From positions 434,001-498,000 of the forward strand of contig CATQHF010000001.1 of the NCBI GenBank assembly GCA_958295865.1: DNA of 64,000 nt, written 5' to 3'. The stretch is from an uncultured Dehalococcoidia bacterium (GTDB lineage Bacteria; Chloroflexota; Dehalococcoidia; Lucifugimonadales; JADFKI01). Below are positions 16,791 through 24,630 of this stretch, one piece after another (the stretch's first letter is position 1; each line of letters opens with the position of its first letter). Under the pieces are notes generated by a model, which was not told the DNA's origin, made no database searches, and was given only the letters and a program-made list of their open reading frames with translations. A program made the position numbers and the translations under genes.

Positions 16791-17684
16791 TCAGCGGCGC
16801 GAACCCGCCGGCGCCAGCACATCCTGCATCACTGAAATGAAGTTGCCCGTCGGTGTGGAGACGGTCTTGCCCTTCAGCGTAACGATGCCCGCCTGATCCA
16901 CCGGCAGGAAGTTCGCAAGGCTTATGACGCCGACGCGCTGCGCGTCTTCCGGCTCGATGGTCAGACGCGGGCCCACCGATACGCCCATGCCCAGCTCCAC
17001 ATACCGCTTTATCATGTCCATGCTGTCCAACTCGACCATAATGTCGTAGTCCACGCCGCGCCTGCGGAACTCTTCCTCGAGGATCTGGCGCGTGTATGTG
17101 CCGCGCCCCATCAGGATGAGCGGCCATTTCGCAATCTGATCCAGTGATTGCAGCGGCTCTTTCATCAAGGGATGGTCGAGCGGCGTTATCAGCACGCGCT
17201 CGTACAGGAACAGCCCTTGAAACTCCAGGGAGTCGCGCTTCTCGGAGTGCTGGACGATGCCAAGGTCAACATCGCCATTCTCCACCATCTGCAACACCTC
17301 GGTTCGCGTGCCGGAGCGTATGCGTAGATGTACGCGCGGGTAGCGGTTGAGGAACACGCGCACCACGCGAATGAGCGTATGCGGGATGATGTCCGGCGTG
17401 GATGCGATATGCACGGGCCCGCGCTCCTCCGCCATCGCCGTCATAGTCGGCAGCGAGTCGATGCCTTCTACCAGAGGCATCACCAAGTCGGACAGCCTTT
17501 GCCCGGCGAGCGTGAGCTGTATCGGGCGCTTTACGCGGTCGAACAGCACCATGTTCAGCTCTTCTTCCAGCTTCTTGATATGCGTGGTAACGGTAGGCTG
17601 CCCCAATCCGAGTTCGCGCGCCGCCCGCGATATGCTGCGTAGCCGCGCAGCCGTGCAAAAGCTCCTGAGTTCCCGTATCTCCAT
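16791..17684 (-). CDS. LysR-family transcriptional regulator
   Basis: This 297-residue regulator has an N-terminal winged helix-turn-helix (MEIRELRSFCTAARLRSISR, then AARELGLGQPTVTTHIKKLE) and a periplasmic-binding-like effector domain (about residues 90-290). The effector half, with VHIASTPDIIPHTLIRVVRV and GTRTEVLQMVENGDVDLGIV, resembles the CysB/Cbl-like side of the family, but the ligand is not readable. It is transcribed away from a 57-codon gene at 17860. The shared intergenic region contains an AATATGA/TCATATT palindrome, a likely autoregulatory site. Confidence 0.92.
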   Translation of the reverse strand: MEIRELRSFCTAARLRSISRAARELGLGQPTVTTHIKKLEEELNMVLFDRVKRPIQLTLAGQRLSDLVMPLVEGIDSLPTMTAMAEERGPVHIASTPDIIPHTLIRVVRVFLNRYPRVHLRIRSGTRTEVLQMVENGDVDLGIVQHSEKRDSLEFQGLFLYERVLITPLDHPLMKEPLQSLDQIAKWPLILMGRGTYTRQILEEEFRRRGVDYDIMVELDSMDMIKRYVELGMGVSVGPRLTIEPEDAQRVGVISLANFLPVDQAGIVTLKGKTVSTPTGNFISVMQDVLAPAGSRR

Positions 17685-17714
17685 CGGTCGATAACCCCCA
17701 AAGTGTGCATTGCC

Positions 17715-17733
17715 AATATGAATATATCATATT
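17715..17733. promoter_or_regulatory. Palindrome between lysR and the divergent small gene; candidate LysR operator
   Basis: AATATGA (17715-17721) and TCATATT (17727-17733) are perfect 7-bp arms around 5 bp, in an AT-rich region 30-50 bp upstream of the lysR start. A further half-site-like TAATATGAATG lies at about 17769-17779. Position and symmetry fit the T-N11-A style of LysR sites. Binding is inferred. Confidence 0.45.
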
Positions 17734-17859
17734 AGACAATATGCCTTCAAGTAATGTTGTGCCTGTTCTAATATGAATGTGTGCCGCAAAACCTGTGAAG
17801 TTCAGCAGGCAACGCGCACGATAGGCGAACCTCTAGTTCCCAAGCAGAAAGGGGAAGAA

Positions 17860-18033
17860 ATGATTGACAAGTTCGTAGGCTCAATTCGGGGAATCCGCAG
17901 GCATCGCACAGGATTCGATTCCTATCTCTCCAACATCCAGGCAGGCAGAGGGCGGGTCGGCCCCACATTTGACGAGGCGCGCAGGGACTATCACAACACA
18001 GTCCGCAGCGAATTCCAGGGTTATCTCAGGTAA
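17860..18033 (+). CDS. 57-residue basic protein of unknown function
   Basis: The frame is open from 17773, but the ATG at 17860 has a strong GAAAGGGGAAGAA in front and gives MIDKFVGSIRGIRRHRTGFD and on to EFQGYLR. The product is basic and rich in Arg and Gly, with no cysteine and no membrane segment. A textbook intrinsic terminator begins 11 bp after the stop. A good ribosome site plus a terminator make this a real single-gene transcript, divergent from lysR and possibly its target. No family was recognised. Confidence 0.6.
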   Translation: MIDKFVGSIRGIRRHRTGFDSYLSNIQAGRGRVGPTFDEARRDYHNTVRSEFQGYLR

Positions 18034-18043
18034 CCAACTCACG

Positions 18044-18076
18044 CGGGGGCAGTCGAAAGGCTGCCCCCTTTTTTAT
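18044..18076 (+). terminator. Intrinsic terminator
   Basis: GGGGGCAG and CTGCCCCC (about 18044-18068) form a perfect 8-bp GC-rich stem with a TCGAAAGG loop, followed by TTTTTTATT. It ends the 57-codon gene. Confidence 0.9.
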
Positions 18077-18176
18077 TATTCCCTATATCTATCTCAGTCC
18101 ACCGCCTTGTTACGCGCAACCCATAATGTTAATCTTTTATCAAGGCGGTTGCGGCACCATCATGCCCGCGCCCTTA

Positions 18177-18206
18177 TTCCGTCATTTCCGCGAAAGCGGG
18201 AATCCA
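18177..18206. repeat. REP-like hairpin (family B half-unit) next to a ribosome-binding site
   Basis: GTCATTTCCGCGAAAGCGGGAATCC-type hairpin: the arms TTTCCGC and GCGGGAA surround GAAA. It is the same hairpin found inside the family B elements at 19745, 30840 and 38157. It ends about 5 bp before the GAGGAGG that serves the PPOX gene. Confidence 0.7.
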
Positions 18207-18223
18207 TCGAGGAGGCGCTGACC

Positions 18224-18604
18224 ATGGCAAACTTAAGCGCGGACGCCCTCAGGCTGCTTGGCGAGGGCAAGAATATGGCGACCATCGCGACGGTGATGCC
18301 GGACGGCTCGCCGCAGGCAACCGTCGTCTGGATCGACACCGATGGCGAGAATGTCTTGTTCAACACCGCCGAGGGGCGCGTCAAGACGAACAACCTGCGC
18401 CGCGACCCGCGCGTGGCGGTCTCGGTGGTGAACGCCGATAACCCCTACGAGCAGGTGACGATTCGCGGGCGCGTAACCGAGATGATCCACGAAGGCGCGG
18501 ACGACCATATCAACGCGCTCGCCAAGAAGTATCTCGGACTCGACGAGTATCCGCACCGACAGCCCGACGAACGGCGCGTCATCGTCAAAATCGCGCCCGT
18601 ATAG
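18224..18604 (+). CDS. PPOX-class (pyridoxamine oxidase-like, probably F420-dependent) enzyme
   Basis: This 126-residue split-barrel flavin/F420 protein starts MANLSADALRLLGEGKNMAT. It has TIATVMPDGSPQATVVWID, LFNTAEGRVKTNNLRRDPRV and VAVSVVNADNPYEQVTIRGR, the hallmarks of the PPOX class F420-dependent family. Length (about 125-145) is right for the single-domain members. The frame is open 85 codons further upstream, but GAGGAGG just before 18224 fixes the start. The cofactor is inferred from the family, and the substrate is unknown. It sits 35 bp upstream of ftsY. Confidence 0.85.
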   Translation: MANLSADALRLLGEGKNMATIATVMPDGSPQATVVWIDTDGENVLFNTAEGRVKTNNLRRDPRVAVSVVNADNPYEQVTIRGRVTEMIHEGADDHINALAKKYLGLDEYPHRQPDERRVIVKIAPV

Positions 18605-18639
18605 ATAGCCTACCCATCCCGCGATCGGAAATACAAAGC

Positions 18640-19584
18640 ATGCTAAAGTTCTTTCGCCGCTCAAGCCAAGCCGACAAAGCCAAGACGGAGCAGGCCGTCA
18701 AGCGCTCCCGACAGACCTTCTTCGGGCAGATGAGCGGGCTGTTCCGCCGCTCCCGTATTGACGATGCCCTCTGGGACGAACTTGAAGAGCTGCTCATATC
18801 GGCGGATGTCGGCGTAGCAACCACCTTCAAGCTCATCGAGCGCCTGCGCGAGCAGGTCAGGGACAGGCGCGTATCCGACCCGCAAGACGCATTGGCGCTG
18901 CTACGCGAAGAGCTGCTGTATCTGGTCGATTTCGATGACATCGATCAGGCGTTGGAGGTCGAGGAGTCGCCGCTCATAATCCTGATGGTCGGCGTCAACG
19001 GCGTGGGCAAGACCACCAGCATCGCCAAGCTGACGAAGCTCTATCAGGATGAGGGCAAGAGCGTGCTGATTGGCGCGGCAGACACCTTCCGAGCCGCCGC
19101 CATCGAGCAGATTCAGGTCTGGGGCGATCGCCTCCATGTGGATGTCATCGCCCATCGGCAGGGCGCAGACCCCGGCGCGGTCGCATTCGACACGCTGCAA
19201 GCCGCGCGCGCGCGCAGCGCCGATGTCGTCATCATCGACACCGCCGGCCGCCTGCACACCAAATTCAACCTCATGGAAGAGCTGAAGAAGATGCAGCGCG
19301 TACTGTCCCGGCAAGGCGCGGACTCGCAGCGCGTCCTGCTCACCATAGACGCCACGACCGGGCAGAACGGGCTGATGCAGGCGCGCGCATTCACCGAAGC
19401 AGTCGAGTGCGAGGGCGTGTTGCTCGCCAAGGTGGACAGCTCATCCAAGGGCGGCGTGGTATTCGCCATAGCCGACGAGCTCGACCTTCCCGTGCTATTC
19501 ATCGGCACCGGCGAGCAGCCCCACGACCTAGCGCCCTTCGACCCTCAGAGTTTCGTCGCGAGCCTATTCGCGGACGACGACTAG
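18640..19584 (+). CDS. ftsY: Signal recognition particle receptor FtsY
   Basis: FtsY is the SRP receptor GTPase that brings ribosome-nascent-chain complexes to the membrane. The 314-residue product has a short basic N-terminus (no long acidic A domain), the helical N domain (LWDELEELLISADVGVATTF), the G1 loop GVNGVGKTTS at about 118-127, GAADTFRAAAIEQ, VIIDTAGRLHT, DATTGQNG and LAKVDSSSKGG, ending with the GTGEQPHDLAPFDP motif. Length is normal for the short form. It is followed by a repeat-rich intergenic region. Confidence 0.96.
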   Translation: MLKFFRRSSQADKAKTEQAVKRSRQTFFGQMSGLFRRSRIDDALWDELEELLISADVGVATTFKLIERLREQVRDRRVSDPQDALALLREELLYLVDFDDIDQALEVEESPLIILMVGVNGVGKTTSIAKLTKLYQDEGKSVLIGAADTFRAAAIEQIQVWGDRLHVDVIAHRQGADPGAVAFDTLQAARARSADVVIIDTAGRLHTKFNLMEELKKMQRVLSRQGADSQRVLLTIDATTGQNGLMQARAFTEAVECEGVLLAKVDSSSKGGVVFAIADELDLPVLFIGTGEQPHDLAPFDPQSFVASLFADDD

Positions 19585-19635
19585 AACCGGCGCATCGACA
19601 TAGCAGCGTTTCGTTTCAGATGGTTTTGTTGCTAT

Positions 19636-19692
19636 ATCGCGCTGGATTTCTGCTTTCGCAGGAATGTCGGGGTGAGTGAGCGGGAATGACAA
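19636..19692. repeat. Degenerate family B (REP-like) fragment
   Basis: The segment CTGGATTTCTGCTTTCGCAG and GAATGTCGGGGTGAG, followed by GCGGGAATGAC, matches the hairpin part of family B but lacks both ends. It lies 50 bp after ftsY and 40 bp before a complete family A element. Confidence 0.6.
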
Positions 19693-19730
19693 AAAGGTTT
19701 GCCGACTGAATGGAAACGCTGTCAATAACA

Positions 19731-20001
19731 AGAAAATTGCATTAGGTTCTGTGGACATTTCGATTTTTCATCCCGTCATTCCTGCGAAAGCAGGAATCCA
19801 GTGCTTTTGGATTGCCTGAAATATGCGAAAATGCCTACATTCTGAGATTCTGGATTCCCGTTTTCACGGGAATGACGGGTGAGCGGGCGGGAATGACGCA
19901 AATGTCCACACAACCTAGTCCCTTCCCCCTTTGGGGGAAGGTTAGGATGGGGGCGAAAATGCTCGCCCATCGACGGCTTAATTATACTAATGCAATTTTC
20001 T
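19731..20001. mobile_element. Non-autonomous element, family A copy 2, interrupted by a family B element
   Basis: Terminal inverted repeats AGAAAATTGCATTAG (left, 19731-19745) and CTAATGCAATTTTCT (right, 19987-20001) match copy 1. The core has the same CCCTTCCCCC/GGGGGAAGG and CCCATCGACGGCTTAA segments. The left part is split after GCATTA by a 171-bp family B element. Removing that element together with one TA restores GCATTAGTCCC, identical to copy 1. So the A copy was present before B landed in it. Confidence 0.8.
19745..19915. mobile_element. Family B element nested in family A, flanked by TA
   Basis: The ends GGTTCTGTGGACATTT (from 19745) and AAATGTCCACACAACC (to 19915) are inverted repeats with one mismatch. 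They are flanked on both sides by TA (19743-19744 and 19916-19917), the duplication expected of IS630/Tc1-mariner-type transposition. Inside are two REP-like hairpins (CATTCCTGCGAAAGCAGGAA and TTCCCGTTTTCACGGGAA). No coding region is present. Confidence 0.8.
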
Positions 20002-20078
20002 CCAATGACATCAACTTGCTGACAAGCGGGCGTAGGCGTGATAATCTCACTGCGATTAGAGGATAGGGCGACACGATT

Positions 20079-20303
20079 ATGGTGCAACGGAAGGTATCGG
20101 ATCTGACCACTGACGAACTCCGAGCGCTCATCCGTGAAGCGGTGATAGAAACCTTGCATGATTTCGTGGAAGACCCCGATGAGGGCTTGGAACTGCGCGA
20201 AGACTTGGCGTTGAAATTGGAAGCATCCATGAAGGCGGTAGAAGCCGGACAGCCGACTATTCCGGCCGAAGAGTTCGCCCGAAAGCATAGATTGTCTTGG
20301 TGA
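20079..20303 (+). CDS. Small antitoxin-like protein
   Basis: This 74-residue acidic helical protein begins MVQRKVSDLTTDELRALIRE, then AVIETLHDFVEDPDEGLELR, ending EEFARKHRLSW. It resembles short antitoxin-like proteins that precede RelE/ParE-type toxins in cyanobacteria and Chloroflexota. No toxin follows: the frame after it (VKYQHSKPAR) ends within 11 codons, so it is an orphan or the toxin has been lost. It starts 78 bp after the nested repeat. The family call is by resemblance only. Confidence 0.6.
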   Translation: MVQRKVSDLTTDELRALIREAVIETLHDFVEDPDEGLELREDLALKLEASMKAVEAGQPTIPAEEFARKHRLSW

Positions 20304-20370
20304 AGTATCAACACAGCAAACCCGCACGCTGACTAACAGACAAACCGAAATATCAGACAGGAGGCAAACG

Positions 20371-21813
20371 ATGACCGCAACAGCCGTAATCCACGACCGC
20401 TATGGGCTGTCCCTAACCACCACATCCCCGGCAGCAGCCGAGCGCTATGTCGAGGGCGTTGACCTGCTGCTTGAGCAGTGTTACGGACCCGAAGAACAAT
20501 TCCGGCAGGCGATAGAGGCTGACGAAGGCTTCGCGCTGGCGCATGCGGCGATGGGCATGATGCAGATGTTCCGCGGAGCCGCCGCGGACGCAAAAGCAAG
20601 CGTAGCGCACGCCCAAACGCTCGTCGGAAGCGCCACGCGGCGCGAGCGGCAGCACGTCGAGGGCATCTCGCTATTCATCAACGGACACGGGCCCAAGTCG
20701 CTCGCCCTCATCCTCGACCACCTCGACGAGTTCCCGCGCGACGCCGTGATGATGCGCGTCTCCAACCGCCTCTACATGCTCGGATGCAGCGGCGCGGGCG
20801 TCAAGAACTTCCCGGATGAGCTGTACGCCATGCTGCGAAAGCTGGAGCCGAGCTACGGCGACGATTGGGCATTCCTTGGGCAATACGCATTCGCGCACCA
20901 CGAGATAGGCCGGCTCGACGAATCCCTGTCCCTCGCCGAGCGCTCACTCGCCGCGCGCCCGACCAGCGGCCACGCCTCCCACTCCGTCGCGCATGTCTAT
21001 TTCGAGAAGGGCAACGCCGTTGACGGCGGCGACTTCCTCGGCAACTGGCTCAAAGGCTACGACAGCCGCGCGCCCTTCCACATCCACCTGTCCTGGCATC
21101 AGGCGCTCTTCGAGCTGGCGCAGGGGCGCTACTCCGACGCCGTGCGGCTCTACGAAGACACCATACGCCCGTCCGTCGTGCAAAAGAGCGCGACCTCGCT
21201 CATGGACAGCACCTCGCTCATGTGGCGACTGCGAATGTACGGCAACTGCAACCCGCCCTATCCGGTCGAGGAAATCAGCGAGCAGGCATCCCCCGCCGCG
21301 AGTACGCCGGGACCCGCCTTCCGCGACGCCCACGCCGCCCTCGCATTCGCCGCCGGCGGCGACGAAGAGCGACTAGCGAGCGTCAAAAGCCGCCTGCGCG
21401 ACCTCGCCGCGCAGGGCGACGCCCTCGCCAAGGAAGTCACCCTGCCCCTAGTCAAGGGCATCGGCGCATTCGCGGATGACCGCTACGATGACGCCGCGCG
21501 ATACTTGGAGCCGGTCTTCCCGCAGCTCGCCCGCATCGGCGGCAGCCACGCCCAGCGCGAAGTCTTCGAGGACACCCTGCTGGAGGCATACATCCGCGCC
21601 GAGCAGTACGACAAGGCAGAGGACATGCTGCGCGAGCGCCTCAACCGCCGCTCCTCAGTGCGCGACAGCTTCTGGCTAGGCAGAGCCAAGACAGGCGAAG
21701 GCGACAAGGCAGCGGCGCAGAACACCCTGCGAATGGTGGCGCAAGACTGGCAGAACGCAGACGCGCAATCACCGGAGATTGCCGCGCTCAAAGGCATGGT
21801 CAACGGGGCATAG
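20371..21813 (+). CDS. Tetratricopeptide-repeat protein of the TTC38 type
   Basis: This 480-residue protein is built of helical pairs. It starts VIHDRYGLSLTTTSPAAAERY, has FRQAIEADEGFALAHAAMGM, DDWAFLGQYAFAHHEIGRLD and HLSWHQALFELAQGRYSDAV, matching the tetratricopeptide-38 family, whose function in bacteria is unknown. An AGACAGGAGG sequence precedes the ATG. There is no signal peptide or membrane segment, so it is probably a cytosolic scaffold. It sits at the left edge of an accessory region. Confidence 0.8.
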   Translation: MTATAVIHDRYGLSLTTTSPAAAERYVEGVDLLLEQCYGPEEQFRQAIEADEGFALAHAAMGMMQMFRGAAADAKASVAHAQTLVGSATRRERQHVEGISLFINGHGPKSLALILDHLDEFPRDAVMMRVSNRLYMLGCSGAGVKNFPDELYAMLRKLEPSYGDDWAFLGQYAFAHHEIGRLDESLSLAERSLAARPTSGHASHSVAHVYFEKGNAVDGGDFLGNWLKGYDSRAPFHIHLSWHQALFELAQGRYSDAVRLYEDTIRPSVVQKSATSLMDSTSLMWRLRMYGNCNPPYPVEEISEQASPAASTPGPAFRDAHAALAFAAGGDEERLASVKSRLRDLAAQGDALAKEVTLPLVKGIGAFADDRYDDAARYLEPVFPQLARIGGSHAQREVFEDTLLEAYIRAEQYDKAEDMLRERLNRRSSVRDSFWLGRAKTGEGDKAAAQNTLRMVAQDWQNADAQSPEIAALKGMVNGA

Positions 21814-21825
21814 AATAAGTTCCAC

Positions 21826-22074
21826 ATGGCGACAAAAGAAGATCTCCACAAGCTAATAGACGATCTTCCCGAAGACGAGATACAGGCTGCCGCGCGCTAC
21901 CTCCAACGCCTGCGCGACAGGCGCGACCCCGTGCTGGCAGCCCTGCTCAACGCCCCCGAGGACGACGAACCCGAAACCGACCACGAGCGCCAAGCCGTAG
22001 CCGAAGCGATGGCGGACTTGGAAGCGGGGCGGGTTGTAACTTCGGACGAGATACTCGATGAATTGGAGGGATAA
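21826..22074 (+). CDS. Small acidic antitoxin-like protein
   Basis: This is an 82-residue, strongly acidic protein: MATKEDLHKLIDDLPEDEIQ, AAARYLQRLRDRRDPVLAAL, then ERQAVAEAMADLEAGRVVTS and EILDELEG. The layout (helical N-terminus, PVLAALLNAPEDDEP linker, C-terminal toxin-binding-like helix) is that of antitoxins that normally precede a ParE/RelE toxin. What follows 8 bp later is instead a nucleoside-deoxyribosyltransferase-like gene, so it may be an orphan or may partner that protein. Start context is weak. Confidence 0.6.
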   Translation: MATKEDLHKLIDDLPEDEIQAAARYLQRLRDRRDPVLAALLNAPEDDEPETDHERQAVAEAMADLEAGRVVTSDEILDELEG

Positions 22075-22082
22075 AAACGGCA

Positions 22083-22805
22083 ATGACAACAGAATCCCAA
22101 TTGAAACGCCACCTCATGTTGTTGGACAAACTGAATCGTAAGCGACTTGGGGACCAAAGCGCTCTCGATGACGAACAGTCCAGACTGAATGACTTCAGAC
22201 TTGAATGGGATAGTGACGAACACCGAGACGCCATAATCTTGTATAACCAAGGTATGATAAAGAGCCAGTCCTGGGGTATTCCTACTAATGAGTGGTCAGC
22301 CTCTGGGATATACGGCTATGAAATCACAGAGGACGGTATCGAATATCTGAACAAAAATCGGCGCGACTCTTCAAGCCAAACTCTCACTTCGGTTAACGAC
22401 GGTCAAAGGACAGCGTTTGTAGCAATTTGGTTCGACGACAGCATGAATGAGGCCTATGAAGCTGGTATAGAGCCGGCCTTACTAAGGCTTGGCTATCAGC
22501 CGATACGCATTGACGAAGACCTGACTGTCGACGATATTATGCCAAAAGTACGTCAACGCATTGAAGAATGCGACCTGCTTGTGGCAGACTTGACTTGCGG
22601 CAATAAGGGACCCATAGGCGGTGTTTACTGGGAAGCAGGATATGCAGAAGGGATTGGCAAACCAGTCATTTTCACCTGCCGAGCAGACCAGGCCAGCGAT
22701 ATACACTTTGACTTGAGCCATAAGTTCCACATTCGTTGGGAAACACCAAAGCAGTTGCGCGACGGATTAAAAGAACGCATCCCTGCGCGTGTGCAACAGC
22801 GATGA
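22083..22805 (+). CDS. Nucleoside 2-deoxyribosyltransferase-like protein, possible immune effector
   Basis: This is a 240-residue protein. The N-terminal 100 residues are charged, helical and possibly winged-helix (YGYEITEDGIEYLNKNRRDS). The C-terminal domain starts FVAIWFDDSMNEAYEAGIEP and has IDEDLTVDDIMPKVRQRIEE, CDLLVADLTCGNKGPIGGVY and WEAGYAEGIGKPVIFTC. The second motif set, with DLTxxNxxVxxExGxAxxxGKP layout, is that of nucleoside deoxyribosyltransferase/TIR-like folds. Such domains act on nucleosides or NAD and recur in bacterial immune genes. The housekeeping salvage enzyme would be smaller and without the N-terminal domain. Role in defence is inferred from architecture and neighbours. 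Confidence 0.7.
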   Translation: MTTESQLKRHLMLLDKLNRKRLGDQSALDDEQSRLNDFRLEWDSDEHRDAIILYNQGMIKSQSWGIPTNEWSASGIYGYEITEDGIEYLNKNRRDSSSQTLTSVNDGQRTAFVAIWFDDSMNEAYEAGIEPALLRLGYQPIRIDEDLTVDDIMPKVRQRIEECDLLVADLTCGNKGPIGGVYWEAGYAEGIGKPVIFTCRADQASDIHFDLSHKFHIRWETPKQLRDGLKERIPARVQQR

Positions 22806-22872
22806 CACAGAAAGCCAAGCGTATCGAGACTAGCGCCCTCACAACGCCCAAAATACCGAGCCATTTTAACCC

Positions 22873-22900
22873 TTGTAAGTCGTCCAGCCTCTGCTATAAT
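22873..22900 (+). promoter_or_regulatory. Promoter of the DUF3696 ATPase operon
   Basis: TTGTAA (22873-22878) and a consensus TATAAT (22895-22900) are separated by 16 bp, placing transcription start near 22907, 45 bp before the ATPase ATG. Confidence 0.6.
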
Positions 22901-22952
22901 GGATGGCTAACCTAAACGACCCCAGCCAACCCCCACACAGGACAACGCGCAC

Positions 22953-24620
22953 ATGCTCACAGGACTAGGCTTGCGGAACTTCAAGGCATTCGGCGACGAA
23001 ATGCAAGAAGCCCCCATGTCCAAAATCACCCTCATCTACGGCCCCAACTCCGGCGGCAAGAGTTCCGTCATTCAGGCGCTGCTGCTGCTGAAGCAGTCGC
23101 TCAGGGACAACTACTCAACCCACGATCCATTGACAGTACATCTACATCGTCCACTTGTATTCAACGGTGATTTCGTAGATCTACTTAGCTTCCAAACTCT
23201 GTTGCACAAACATGATATAGAACGGGAACTAGGTATAAGTCTGCGGTATTACAGACCTCGATATTGGGATAACATCCAGAATGAAGTGTCTATGACCTTC
23301 AAATCCACGACCTTCAAATATGGGCAAGGTTCCCCTCGGTTGACTGATGTGCGCTACAAGATTACCTCCGACGATAGATCGAAGCCTTTGTTCGATGCTG
23401 AGGTAGACATCACATTCCCTGATATTGGATGGCGCTTCCGCGTTATTGATATTTGTTGGGATAGTGAATATGTTCGCTTCCCAGGGAATACATTCCTACC
23501 CCTCGTGCCATTGCCTGAAATGAACGGGATATTGAAACGAGAACGAGCGCGACCGGAACGCACAGAGAAATTGGAATTGGAAATGGCGTTGTCCTTGGAA
23601 CTGGAACGGATACGAGCACGTATTCGGGAACTAGAATTAGAGTTGGAACCGGAATTAACAGGGAAACGATTGTTGTGGCTGAAATTGGACCTGGCTAATG
23701 AGTTGGAACTCGCACGTGAACGTGAGGTGTCACTGGCTCTGGAACGGTTGCTAATTAAATTGAATTTATCAACGATAGAGATTCATGCCCTTACACCCAA
23801 AAACTTCCCTGACAACTACGATGAATGCTTGAACTTAATCAACTACCTAGGGCCACTGCGAAGCGCGCCCCAAAGGCTGTATAAGCTTTCAAATGAGAAC
23901 GACGACTCCGCCGGTATCACGGGCATTCAAGGCGGATTATCAGCCGACGCGCTTTACCATAGCGAAGAAGTTCGAGATGCTGTAAATGATTGGTTCGAAC
24001 GGTTCGAAATACCCTACGAACTCAGTGTCATAAACCTTGGCGAAGCGTTCCTTGCGGGCGAACACATCACAGTCGCCCTCACCGACAAGCGCACGGATAC
24101 GCAGGTAACTCTCACCGATGTCGGTTATGGCATCAACCAGCTCCTGCCCGTAATAATCGAAGGCGTCGCCTCGCAGGAAGGCTCGATACTCTGCGTCGAG
24201 CAGCCTGAGATACACCTGCACCCGCGCCTGCAAGCGAACATCGCCGACCTCATGATAGACACCATCGCCGACGAATGGGGCAAGCGCAAGCAGTGGATCG
24301 TCGAAACCCACAGCGAACTGTTGATAACGCGCCTGCAACGCCGCATCCGCGAGGGCAAAATCAAATCCGAAGACATATCCGTGCTGTATGTGGACCCGGA
24401 CGATGAACACTGCGAAGGCAGCGCCATCATAAAATTGCGCCTCGACGAAAACGGCGACTTCATAGACCACTGGCCTCACGGCTTCTTCGACGAGGCGTTC
24501 AACGAACTGATGGCAGCGCCTGAACCTGTGTCTGACGATGTTTCTACGCTTCCCGTGAATGTGGACAAGAGCGACAGCGCAACCGCGCCGGTTCAACCGA
24601 GCGAACTGCTAGACGAATAG
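22953..24620 (+). CDS. AAA15/OLD-like ATPase with DUF3696-type C-terminus and an unusual Leu/Glu-rich coiled coil
   Basis: This 555-residue SMC-like ATPase opens GLGLRNFKAFGDEM. The Walker A loop GPNSGGKS is at 30-37, the ABC-like LTDVGYGINQLLPVI sits ahead of Walker B (CVEQPEIHLHP, about 414-424), and ETHSELLITRLQRRI follows. The C-terminus, with DIDHWPHGFFDEAF-like FIDHWPHGFFDEAFNELMA, is the DUF3696 type. Residues about 190-275 are a run of Leu/Glu/Arg repeats (for example RIRARIRELELELEPEL without other residues), a probable coiled coil not usual for the family. Relatives are found in anti-phage systems as ATPase subunits. Ten bp separate it from an unknown partner gene. Confidence 0.8.
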   Translation: MLTGLGLRNFKAFGDEMQEAPMSKITLIYGPNSGGKSSVIQALLLLKQSLRDNYSTHDPLTVHLHRPLVFNGDFVDLLSFQTLLHKHDIERELGISLRYYRPRYWDNIQNEVSMTFKSTTFKYGQGSPRLTDVRYKITSDDRSKPLFDAEVDITFPDIGWRFRVIDICWDSEYVRFPGNTFLPLVPLPEMNGILKRERARPERTEKLELEMALSLELERIRARIRELELELEPELTGKRLLWLKLDLANELELAREREVSLALERLLIKLNLSTIEIHALTPKNFPDNYDECLNLINYLGPLRSAPQRLYKLSNENDDSAGITGIQGGLSADALYHSEEVRDAVNDWFERFEIPYELSVINLGEAFLAGEHITVALTDKRTDTQVTLTDVGYGINQLLPVIIEGVASQEGSILCVEQPEIHLHPRLQANIADLMIDTIADEWGKRKQWIVETHSELLITRLQRRIREGKIKSEDISVLYVDPDDEHCEGSAIIKLRLDENGDFIDHWPHGFFDEAFNELMAAPEPVSDDVSTLPVNVDKSDSATAPVQPSELLDE

Positions 24621-24630
24621 GGGATGCCCG

